Of a DNA stretch of 64,000 bases, positions 44,701 to 57,400 are shown piece after piece (within the stretch, counting starts at the first letter, position 1; every line of letters begins with the position of its first letter). The notes beneath the pieces are model-generated. The model worked only from the letters and a program-made list of their open reading frames with translations. It had not been told where the DNA came from and did no database searches. The stretch comes from Paracentrotus lividus (Eukaryota; Echinodermata; Echinoidea; Camarodonta; Echinidae), in contig CALNVZ010002100.1 in the NCBI GenBank assembly GCA_940671915.1, positions 3,860,216 through 3,924,215 on the forward strand, written 5' to 3'. A program made the translations under genes and the position numbers.

Positions 44701-47700
44701 ACTGCTCCTCTAAAGCTGGACACTAAACCAAGTGAAAGTAAACCAAAGCCAGACAAGGTATAATGCTAAGATGGTGACATGAAATGTGCTCCTGTGACAA
44801 TTGCTCCGGGCTTTTTTTCATCTAAGATGAAGGGGTAGGGTTAGGATTGCAATAGGGTTTTGTTTGGTTTAGGGTTAGGTTTAGGGTAGGGTATAGTGAA
44901 GTTGGTCATTTGATTGTTGTACATAATTTGAAGCGGAGCAATTGTCGCCAGAGCCATTGTCATGGAATCTTTTAAGACAGGTCAATGAGTTTTAAAACAT
45001 AAGCAATTCCCATGAAATATCACTATTTCAATTGTGTAAATTTCAATGAACATGTACGTGTATTGACACAACAAGGGGACATGACATGTTCAGAATGACA
45101 CTCTGAATTTGTATTTAACTCTTTGCCTGCCAAGTTCGACTACAGTCACAATTGTACTTATTAACTATACAATCGTAATAATTCATTTTCTCTGTAATGG
45201 CTGGACCAAAAGGTCTGAAAATCACAGATAATGCTAGGACTGGGTCTGTGGCATAATTTCTCGTAGTTCATACTAAGCAAATAATATTATACTATTTTTG
45301 ATAATTAAAAAGAAAAGTCTTCTTTTTTAAGGCTTAAAATTAATGTGGCGGGCAAAGAGTTAATATTAATACATGTCTGGTATCACTGTAATAAATTTGG
45401 TATTATTATGTTATATGTGTGGTATTCTTGACACAAGAAGGGGTCGTGATATATTCACAATGACACTCTAATTTTGCATAATATTAGAAGCTTAATCGGA
45501 ACAAAATTATTGGGTTAATTGGTATATGAGCAAAGGAAGCATGGTTCAATAAAGTATATGTGTGTTATTTCTGTAATTTCTATTCAATTTGACTAAATGT
45601 AATATAAATGTTAAATATGTATTAGCCACAATTTAAATTATTTTACAATCCTTAAATGAACCTAAAATTTTCATTATGTTTCCTCAACAGGTTTGATTCC
45701 TAGCTGTCAATCTCCCTCCAGAATTGGGAAGGGACCAAACACTCAGTCATAAATAATGTTCTATCATTAATTAAAAAAATCCCCATCAGGAACCTCCACA
45801 CTGCAAGAATTCAATAAAGTGAAGTACTGGTATGATGATGAGTGGATGTTACATACTGAATTCAAAGAAGAAGAAAGTAAAAAATAAAGTCTTGGAAAAC
45901 ATCATCCAAAGGACATACACTGTCATTTAAATCCCAAATATCTAACTTATTTTAAACAATACTTCTACTAATACAACACTTACATAATTTTTGCCATCTA
46001 TCCAGTTATAATATTCCGAGGCACATTTAACAACTTCTTAAAAATCTTTCCTCCACACAAGAAATTAAAAAATTAAAGTTTCTACTGTAACTGAAAATAT
46101 TTTCTTCTTTTTGCAGGCAAAGATGTCCGGAGTGAAACAGAAAACAGTCACTACTGTGACAAAGACCACACATACAGAAGTCAGATCTGCCAAGTCTTCA
46201 CCAAGAAAATCAGGTAAGATCTCTCTTTGCTGCATGCAAATTATTTAAATATTAAGATTTAACTAGATATCGTTATTAAGGATTTTTTTCTTTAAAGTAA
46301 ACTCTACCCCCCACCCACCCCCCCTCCCCCCAAAAAATTACACTTATATTAAATAATCAATGCGGATTAAAAAAGTATAAAGTATAAAAGACTTGTTATA
46401 ACAAGGTATTTTGTTTGGTTCTGGGCACCTTATAAAAGAGAGTGGATTTCATTTATGTTCAAAGCCTCTCATTGATGTTCAAATTTTTAAATGTCCTTTA
46501 GGATTTTGTCCCCTTTAAGGTCTTAAAAAATACAACTGCAATAATTTATCTATTTTGTTTCCTCAAACTTATCAAGCTGATGGGGATGCACGTGCTAGAA
46601 ATTCTCCAGGACGAAATGGAGTTGCATCCAAGATTGGATCTCTGGATAACAGCAGACAATTCGCCTGGAGGAGGAAATGTAAGTTTGGGGTATGGGGAGG
46701 AGGAGGAGAGGGAAGGGGAGGGAAGGGGAGGGGTTGAGGAGGGGAGGGATTGGGAGGGAGGGAGAGATTGGGAGGGAGGGGGATACTGTTATTGGGAAAT
46801 GGAGTTGCATCCAAGATGAGGAAATGTAAGTTTGGGGTATGGGGAGGAGGAGGAGAGGGAAGGGAGGGAAGGGGAGGGGGTTGAGGAGGGGAGAGATTGG
46901 GAGGGAGGGGGATACTGTTATTGGAAATGGAGTTGCATCCAAGATGAGGAAATGTAAGTTTGTGGGTATGGGGAGGGGGAGGGGAGGGGACTGAAAAGGG
47001 GGAGGGGAAAGGGAAGGGGAGGGGGAGGAGAGGTTGAGGAAAGGAGGGGAGGGGTATTGTTATTGTAAATGGAGTTGCATACAAGATTAGATCTCTAGAT
47101 AACTGCAGACTTGGTGGATGGAGGAAATGTAAGTTTCTGGCAATAGAGAGGGGGAAAGAGCAGGGGAACTGAAAGTTGGAGGGGGAGGGAGAGGGGTTGA
47201 GAAATAGATTGTTGTTCTATTTAAATTAATTTGAGGTGCTACTTTCTGGATAATTTTTTTACACAAAATAAAAATATGTAAACTGATAACTGAGAATTAA
47301 TTTGTCCTTTTAGTGGTTTCCAAAAATATCACGTCTACATCTAACAAAGATAAAGTTACAAAAACCCATATTCTCCTTGAAAATAAACATTTATCCCTCC
47401 AACTCTAACTTTAGACAAAGATAGTCACTGGCCGTAATTGAATTAGCACAAAACTGTCTGTAGGTCAATATAAACCACAATAGATGAACACCTCAATTCC
47501 ACGCATGGATGGGCACCAATGCGTTAAGGGACCCGCTGAGGTGCTATTGTAAATAAGAGAATGTCATCCATGAACGATCAAGCATACTCAGTCAAAACTC
47601 ACTGCATACAACGACAGCATCAATAAATAAAAATGGAACCCATAATGGGTCCCCACTGGTTTAGCATTCTGAAGGAGTGAGCTTGAAAGGGGCTGGGTTT

Positions 47701-48007
47701 GAATTTCAAATGATGCCTGTGGATGATCCAGAAACATTGGCTGCAACACCACTGCCGTATCAGCCTTCATCTAAACCAGAGGTGATAAACATCGGTTTAT
47801 ATAATTCTGAGTTTAGTATAGTATGAAATTAGTATATTAACAGTAGTGTAATTCAATCATACAATGATGCAAAGGTGTTTATAATCATATGATATACCTC
47901 TGTATTTGATAGGTCTTCAATGTAATAATATATGTAGGATAAGTACGAAAGGAGTATATGGTAGTAGTATTGTATGAACTATATAGTAGCTACTGTATTA
48001 AAAGTAA

Positions 48008-48042
<35 letters not shown>

Positions 48043-51000
48043 ATACAACAACAACTACTTCTACTACTACTACTACTACTTCTCTCTACTTCTCTCATTA
48101 TTACTACAACTACTTTTACTATAGCTCGTATATAGTATATACAGATTGGGTGGAAGAATGGTATGGTTATATTCTTGTTAAGGGGGCTTACCTTGGTTTG
48201 CTAAGGATGTTCTCGTTCGGCTGCAGGCGGCCTCTGCAAGATTATATACCGGATTTACTAATTCTCTCATATTCTTCCACTAACCGAACATAAAAGGATT
48301 TGTTCTTCCGTTAAAGAATCACACAATTGTCAAAGTCCCATATAGGAACTGCCCACAGCGATACAGGGTCATATCTTTTGGTAAGCCGAGTTATTTATAT
48401 CAATTATAGTATTTATCACAATTTTTGCCCTATAATTGTGCAAAATTTTCCATTAAACCCGAGAAGTTTCTCAACAAATTCATCTGACTTTGTCATTTAA
48501 CTCCAGGTAAAGATTAAATCGGAGAAGACTAACTACAGCACAGTACAGTCAAGATGTGGTTCCCTTGGCAACGCTACCCACAAGGCAGGTGGTGGACATG
48601 TCAAGGTAATTAGAGATGAGGGACATAAATCTAGCTTACTGAGGCAAGTTTCTCAAAACCGTCATATTAAGTCTAAGTTCTTGGACAACCCATAGGGATG
48701 TCCAAGAACTTCGACTTATGACACTTTCGAGAAACGGGCCTCAGGTCCTTAAAAATATTGGTCAATAAAATAGCTTTACACATACACAAGTAACAAAATA
48801 TAACTATGAAACAGTTTAGTACTTCAAAATAAGTTGTGAACTTGTTTAATACTTCTGCTTCTTGCTGATTAAGTATTATTAAGGGTCATTCTTAGATGAA
48901 GAAAATTAGCTTCTTTCTAACATCTGAACTCAAATGCACGTTACACCCTCTTTTCCATTTTTAATATAACGACTGGAAAGTTTGAAAGTAATCAAAAGAG
49001 TGCTGTGCTTTTGCCAAGTATTCACTATAAAGGCAACCAAATAAATGTTCACACGAAAGATGGTCTTGGGGTGTAATTCTAACTTGCATGCATGGTCCTC
49101 TACTAAATGACTAGCAATAAAGACCTCTTTCTATCGATGTCATCATAAGATGGGTAGTAGGGTTATTGGCAAATTACTCCTGATATTGCTGGGAAGGGAA
49201 ATTACACATAAATCTCTCAACGACATGGTATCAGGATATATTGCTTTCCAGATGTATAAATTGAAAGCTGCAACATGATCTATGGAGATATTTATGAGAC
49301 ACGTTTTAAGAGCTATGCAGTGATCAACTGAATAAAGAGAGGGTTTGTTTTTTTTAATTATAAAGTTAAAGTTTCTAAAGGAATAAAATGTTATTATTTG
49401 ATAACTTAAAACTTGTAACTACAATACTCAGCTATGTGTATTTCCTATTACTACTCTCTGATAATCCTTGCAAACGACATAGATCTTTGACGAGAGAGTT
49501 GACTTTAGAACTCGCGCCAACAGTCGCGTTGGTTCATTGGATAATGCCCATCACGCTCCCGGGGGTGGGAACGTTAAGGTATTGCATGTCTTAACAGACT
49601 GACTGACCTCTTGTCATGGATGCATATTGTGCAACCTACCAACTAACATAATATAACTTGATAGTCATTAATAAAGACTAATAATAATTTTTACATTAGC
49701 GTGATACATGTAGTTGTGGATAACTGTTCAAAGGGCCTTACTGTCAGTTGTTCCCCAAAAATATATAAACATTGTATTGGTTTTCTGCAAGATATTTCTT
49801 AATATCCAAATTTCAAACAATACATACTGAGATGGTTTATTTTACGACCTTTTAAAGAGGTTCCATCAACTGAAAATAATTGATGATTTCCAGAGGTCTT
49901 GTGCATGAGTTGTAGGCCTATAAATTAATCCAATTTCTAATCCAACGATAACTTTTAACAAATAATAAATTGCTAGTTGTACAACTGCCATTCCATGTGA
50001 GTTATGTATTTTGCCTGATTTCTCCAGTCCACTGGTCAACATTGATTCTGCTCTCAAAATCGACATGAGTTCAGTTTTATCATGAATTTCTAAAACATCA
50101 TACCACAATTCTCGCTGATATAGACAATTTTTCATTTCTTACATTTTTTATTCTGCCGTAAAATCTGGAGCTGTCAATCTAATAGATCTCAATGGGTATA
50201 TCATGGACCCTATTATAGGGTCCACGGGTATATTAACCCATTTGTTGCACGAGGCATGTTCAACCAATTAACTAACAGATTCATTACACCACAAATTTAT
50301 TTTTCTTTTGACAATTATTTCCTTACAATAAGGAATGTACCTAAAAGGAAAATGAAATCATTCATATAGTGCAACTTGCAGAAATGCCCTGATTAAAAAC
50401 TTTCTCTATTTTATCCAAAATGACAAAAGTAGTCAATATTTCATTAAGTTTTTGATTATTTTAGTAAACATCAGGTAGAAAATGATAAGCTTACTTTATA
50501 ATAAAAGTTAGAATACTCTTAATGTCATTGTAGTAGTATTAATGACAGTCATATCTGATTCTGAGTTTAGATATGGTAGTAATAATAGTAGAAATAGTAG
50601 TTCATTGTAGTACATGTAGTTTATTGTATTGTAGTTGCAGTTTATAAATTTAATGAAACAGTTCAACATTCTGTATTCAGTAAAATGCCTTCGAAATGAT
50701 CTCTCAACTGTCAAATGTTTAAAAAGTAGGCCTACACATCATAATGATATTTTGCAGTAGGGATTTCATAAATATAATGACAAATAAATAATGACAATGA
50801 GATTTTTAAACACATTGGACAATATAAAAACAGGCTGTTAAATGTTTGTTCAATATGATGGTCTTGTAATATCTGTTTGTTTGATATCGGACTTCAATTG
50901 TCATTATTTGTTTCTTGTTCGTGAACAAGTGATATGTTTAAATGTCTAACAGTATCTTTGTCATTGTATTGTGCTACAAATTGTGGTGATATACTAGACA

Positions 51001-54000
51001 TACATGTAGTCAAGAATTTGATAGATATCAAGTATCTGTTCATAAAAAATAAGATTATATTTCAGTGAAATTAATAAGAAAACCTCTTGGAGAATGGCCC
51101 TCAATCACTCAGTCTACATAACTCGGAACAGAAAATTAAGATAAAAGTTAAATCAAACTGATTTTTAAAACAACAGTTGGGATCTATTAATTATCTTTCT
51201 CCTGCATGTATATGCATAGATTAATGCATGTTCAGTTGTCTCTTATTGTGAATGGAAAGCATGTTTTATCACCCATAAATGCTTGTGCATTTTCAAACTT
51301 CATTTGTCAATGCTGTAGGCATGTAGCTAACCATGAAACAAGATGGACACAATTTTTAATTGTGTTTATTATGAAGAATACAATGTTTAATATTTGTTAA
51401 GTATTTTATGTGTTTCAATATCAATTGCCATTATGCTTTAACATTGTCATTGGAAGCTTAATGTTATGAAAGTGGACATTTCATTGTCTTAGCATCTTAT
51501 TCATGTTCATAAAATTGACATTTTTGGGGAGGAAAATATTCTACCACTGGCTAAGTATATGGCATTAATTTTTAAACAATTACTGTTAACAAAAAATATG
51601 AATGAACCTTCCTAATAAGTATATGGGTATTTCTATGATTTACCAAGATATAAAAGGAGAGATTCAACAATTGATACAATTAAAAAATTCAAAAACTCAG
51701 CCTTGTTTGAAATAACAAATAACAAATCAAAAGGCAATAAATTCATGATGAAACGTTTTTACCTCTACGTTTGGGTCGCCAACTTACCCGATTCTTTTCA
51801 GATTCTCCACGACCCAGTGACATTCTCCAAATCATCGAGTAGAGTAGGATCGATGGAGAATGCACATCACTCGCCACATGGTGGCAAAGTCAAGGTGAAT
51901 TAGAAGAAGACCTGTCAATTTGAAATTCTATTCTGCACTCTTCATGTTTTCAAATTTGCAGTTCAAAGCTAACACAGTATCTAAGGCATAGAAATAATTT
52001 GAGAATGAAAGTGCCGAAAAAGTGCAGCTCTTATCATGATCATCCCGTCCATACTATTTAGGTAGCAGAATTCATTTACAATTTTCATATCTTATGATTG
52101 TTTCTCTCAAAATATGGTAAGTATTCTTTAGCAATTGCATGCAATAAATTAAAAACTAGTAACAAATATTTAGAATACCTCTTTATTAGTTTCATATTCC
52201 CCTTGCCAAGAGTGCTTATCCTCAAACCTGACTTGATAATGCATAGGGAGCTTTCTTCTATATACCTCATGAGCCTTCCTTTTTACCTTTTAGCAACAGT
52301 CAAAGTTAGTTTACATATTTTCTGTTTCAGGCCAGAAAGAGGGCTATTATTATTCTATACAAGTTGATAGCAGTTATAGGCAGTTAATAGCAGTTATAGT
52401 TATGTACATGTATGACTTGTACAGATTATACATTGAATTGCATTCTAGTTCTGGGAGGACACGACCCTTTGAATTGGCAACTTGTCATATATGCTACGTG
52501 TCTATCTACTTCATATAAAAGGCTTGCAGATTTGAACCATCCCTTCATCCCCACCTTGCCTCTATACTTCTTGAGGACAAGATTATGGATATAGGAAGGG
52601 GTCCACAATGTGATGTACATCCTATCAAGTGACGTAGATGTTTACGGTGTTTCCCCAAGAGTCCTTTGTGTCATGAAGCCAAGGAGGCATGCTGTGTCCT
52701 TTTAGCTCTTGTCACATCCCGGTGCACTAGTGTCAGAAAGGCAGTAACTTTCCTCTTTCTGTTTCTGGCGGCCTCTAAAAAGGAGGTGACTATGTGTTTT
52801 GGTGGTAGATGATAAAATTCTGGAGGGATATGCATATCTTCTAGAAATGCATACATACCTCTTTGTCGCCCCCTTTCATACTGCAGTTCGTTAATACATT
52901 GCATGGTTTTTGGTCAGGCCACCAAATTTAATCCTACCATGGTACAGTAAGTCTAAGTGGTAAGCATTTTTGGCAAAGGAAATGTGCAACGGATAAAGAG
53001 GTGAATAGTACACAAACAAAATCCCTATGAATTTTAAAACATTCATACATAATGCAAGCTGCCACAAAAGTTTCTGAAAAGATTCTTCTGCAATTTTTTT
53101 TGTTGTAAAATTATAGTTCAATTCATAGATTTAGGACAAAGATTATCTTTGTTCTATTTTAAAGCATGCATTGTCTAGCTGTAATCAAATTCTTAAAATT
53201 GTTCAATTGCATGTTCTGCTTCTTTTACAGTGTGCTATATGTTGTTTTCTCTTTCTGTGTACATTGTTTTGTTGTTCATGAAGATTCTGCATGATCCAGT
53301 ATCGTTCCCCAAGTCTGCTGTATCCAGTAAAGTTGGTTCCTTGGACAATGCCCAACATTCACCAGGAGGTGGCAACGTTAAGGTGACCTTAAATGACCTT
53401 TTGTGTGACTTTCCATGACCTTTTGTCTTCAGAGTGAAGTGAGGGAAAGGGTTCACTAGAAATATTTATTGTCCTGTATGAGTTTTTAATGTGAATATTG
53501 AATTGACATCTGAAGAAATCTCATGAAGGAAAATCCCCTCTGCAGATATAAAATTTCAGGCAAAGTTTTTCTTTTTAGTTCATCAAAAGAGACATAAAAT
53601 GCAATATTTGAAAAAATTACAAATCTTATAAAAAAAAAATCATTATTTCAATATGATTATAGTTTAAAAAAAAAAAAGCTCCTTTTTTAATTTCATTTTC
53701 ACAAATGAAGCATGTTGTTAATTGTTAATCTATAATAGAAATTGCATGCCATCTTTTTACATTTGTTGTTTACCAAAGTGTGTATCTAAATGTTGTTTGT
53801 TTGTTTCTGTCAAAAACAAAATTGTAATGCTTTCTACAAATCAACACTTCCCTAAAATGATACAAAATGCCCTGACACAAAACACAAATATGAAAATTCA
53901 CTTGCATGTGCATACCACTGCACAATTCACACAATAGGCCTACCTTGAAAATCTGTTTCTCCCCATCTTTCTATCTTTATGTCTTCACCAGCCAACAGTC

Positions 54001-54396
54001 ACCATCACGGTATCTAATACTTTACATTCCTAATCACTTTTATCTTTCTTTATTTATTAAATTATTATATTTATTCTTATTTTTTCTAATTTTCCTTCCT
54101 GCTTCCCTCGAATAAATAAAATAACTCGCTTGCTGTCCACCTCCTCCCTAAAGATCGCGAGTGCCTCACTGGATTTCAGCAAAAAGGCAAAAAGTAAAAT
54201 AGGATCGCTGGACAATGCTCACCATTCTCCAAGGGGTGGCAATGTGAAGGTACGGATAGATGTAGTAGAAGTAGTAAAGCTATAGTACAGTACAAATAGA
54301 CGTCATTAGTAACAAGCTACATTATTCTTTTAAAGACAGTAGATTACATGTATCATTAGTAAACGTTTTTTTATAGAAATTGAAATAGCTAAAATA

Positions 54397-54451
<55 letters not shown>

Positions 54452-57400
54452 CAGTTAATTTCCTCAATTTCCATTCTAAAATATAAACAAATGGGGAATA
54501 AAATTCTTTAGAGAATGAGTATAAATTTATAATCATTTTGATAGATGGAAATAACAGTTATACTTTGGAAAGTGAAATACATTTCTAATGCAGCATAAAA
54601 TAGATACCTATTCCAATGGTATATAGGGTAGTACAGTTAATTAGTATGTATGCCTATTGCAATAGTATTTGTCATAGGAGAGTGTTTTTGGTGAAATTAT
54701 TACACATACAAAAACTATGTATATCAGTATTTTAATCACACACATTATACAAGTATTTGTATCCCAACCAATGTAAATTAAATTGTCATAAATATACCAT
54801 ATCATTTTCTTTGCTGGTCATCCTCAAATAGAAAACAAATATTTTGCATTCTTATTTCAAAGTGAAAAATATCAAGAAGAACAATTTGAAGATGGAAAGG
54901 TCTTTAACATCATAAAGGGACAGTTCTTTATCAAATAATTGGTTGATAATTGTTCGCTTAGTCTTCTCATTATCAAATGTAATATAAAGTGAAGATACTT
55001 GAGATGTTTTGAACTCATTCACAAACAAAATCTCTACTTCAAGTTAGCCCAAGACATTTAATAGGCATCCTAATTGAGCACAGGCTCAAATTGAATTCTC
55101 ATGAACTGTAAATCACCAACTCAATGATATTCAATTTGTTAAATGTTTTTGTTTTGTGACAGTTTTATGATGTGAAATTATTGAATGACATCTGTTTTTA
55201 TCATACATCTTTAACAACCTGTGTGTTTACTGTTTTACATGACTAACTACATAATTTGTATCATTTAATGTGGTTAATTCAATTAAATAGTGTTTTTAAC
55301 TCCTTTCATCCCTGGTGAAAAATGGTGTGAAACATTAACTAAAGATAAAAATCTGTTATCAATGTTGCTCACGTTCTCTTTGTTGTTAAAAGAGAACAAT
55401 GTGTAAACTTTCTTCCTATTTTTTTCTAGTGCAGTGATGGTTGCAGACAAAGTTGAGCTGATAATGATGCAGAATATTTAACAAAAAGATCATTTTCACT
55501 GTCATTGCAGGATGGAACAATTATTAAAGTACAGATGATGCCATGCCAGTCTTATATTGTCTGCCTTCCATGAATTTGTTTTATCTGACAGGATTTTTCA
55601 AGCATCATGGAACTAACTTATTTCAGTCTGTCTTGTTATTTATTTGCTGGAAATGCACAAGTTGTTGATTATGACAGAAAGAGCGAAAAGGCATTTTATC
55701 AAAGTTTAAAGGAAATTTTTCCAATCAATTTACAAACTATATTTTTGTTTTCCTTGAATATATTGAAATTTGTTCTAATGACTTGACAGACTTCTCAAAG
55801 AAAGTGAAGAGGAAATTTGATCCCTTGACAATGCCCACCTGGTAGTCAAAATTTAAATGTTATCCAGCAACTAGAGAAGAAACGTTTCATTTTTCTTTTA
55901 TATTATATATTTCTGGTCAGTTTCCTTCATTATTCAAAATTCATTTTTCTTTTGATACACTTCCTTTAAAGTTGACCTTTATTGGAGATCACTAAAATCA
56001 GTGGTTTATGTATCAGAGTAATCTAGAGAGCATGTAGAAGAAAATGGTACCAACTAGAACTCATATCGATTATTGGAAATTGATTAAAACGCCATTTTAA
56101 AAACACCTGTCAATCACTCTGGCCACGCCCACTTTCGGTAGGGAATGGAGCGATTTCCTGATGACGTCAGGATATGGAGTTCGGCTCTCAGTGCAGTGCA
56201 GCCAGCTAGCTAGCTAGGGCCACCCGGCCGTGTCGTGTTGGCGTGTACGCGTGTACGTACCCATGCACTCTCGCAATGCAGAATTTAATGCAAAATGTAA
56301 CATACGAACATCTAGTACTAGCATCTTCAATTGTATTAGCTTTGTTTTGTATTCACATTTGCAAATAATCACAAAAATGAGCAATCTTTATAGCAATTAA
56401 TGTTGTAGTATATTTCTCTTTGAAAATAATTGCCATTGCAAGTAGACTAAGTCTTTTCTACCTACTACTATGAGTACCTCTCTCGATCATATTTCCTTTT
56501 CACTTGACAAAATGACGCTAAATTATTCTGAGCAGAGCAGAACCAAGTCCAATTAAGCTCAAACTATTTTGCAGTTTTATGTGATCCTATCTTCATTTTT
56601 ACAGAGAATAATACACCCCAGCAATCCATGTATGATTTAATATATTTCTAAAAAATCAAATATATCTCGATGAATCTACAATAGAAAATCTAGAGCTACT
56701 TCTGTAAATTTTCCCCCGATGGTGTTCACACAAAAGCTGTGCCGCAAAAAGCTGGCAGACGCTAATGATCAACTGGATCTAATCGGTATATTGCGATTTT
56801 TATGTTGATAAATTGTGTTTTGGCAATTATGATACCCTGTGATGGACAAAATAGTTGGCCCTAACATTTAAAATTTTTATGAAGAATTTGTTACATTTAC
56901 AAAGAATGGAATACTACTAAAAAGGAAAAAAAAAAAATTTAGCTTGGTTGGGTACGTATGGCGAGTGCATGGAAATTACATTGCGTCATTGTTGCTCGTT
57001 CTTATCCTTGTGTCTTGTGAGTTGAAAAAGCTTTGTCCTTTATTTTTACCAGTTATATTATTTAACTCGTAATTTGCCAACTCCAGTTTGTTTGCGGAGA
57101 AGATGGATGACCAGTCATCATCGATATCGGGTTCGAACTCCGTGTCAAAGGCAAAGCCAGCGAAAATAAGGAAAACTGGTGGTCGGCGATGCGTTGCTGG
57201 GGATGCATGCAGCTACACGTCGTATGACGGGTATTTCACGTACCATCGGCTGCCCGGGCCGGCAAAATGCCAGCAGAAGGAGAGAGGTTTACCGCCTTAC
57301 AGAAGGCTTGGATTGAGTTTATTAATCGAAGGAGAAAATTGGATACAAAGGACGCAAATTAGCTCTATATAAGAGCATCGTTCTATGTAGTGGACACTTT

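Noticed and set aside
44187..44756. 189-codon minus-strand Gly/Val/Leu-rich frame
   Set aside because: It is exactly antisense to the Lys/Pro/Thr-rich end of exon 3, whose sense frame is open for 180 codons and fits the tau-family order.
46572..47084. 170-codon minus-strand Pro-rich frame
   Set aside because: It is a translation of the G-rich (GGGAGG)n block and the exon fragments in reverse; low complexity only.
52671..52904. 77-codon minus-strand frame with mixed, protein-like composition
   Set aside because: It starts with ATG, but I recognise no family and see no neighbouring exon, splice site or element ends. A protein search would decide; without one it is not supported.
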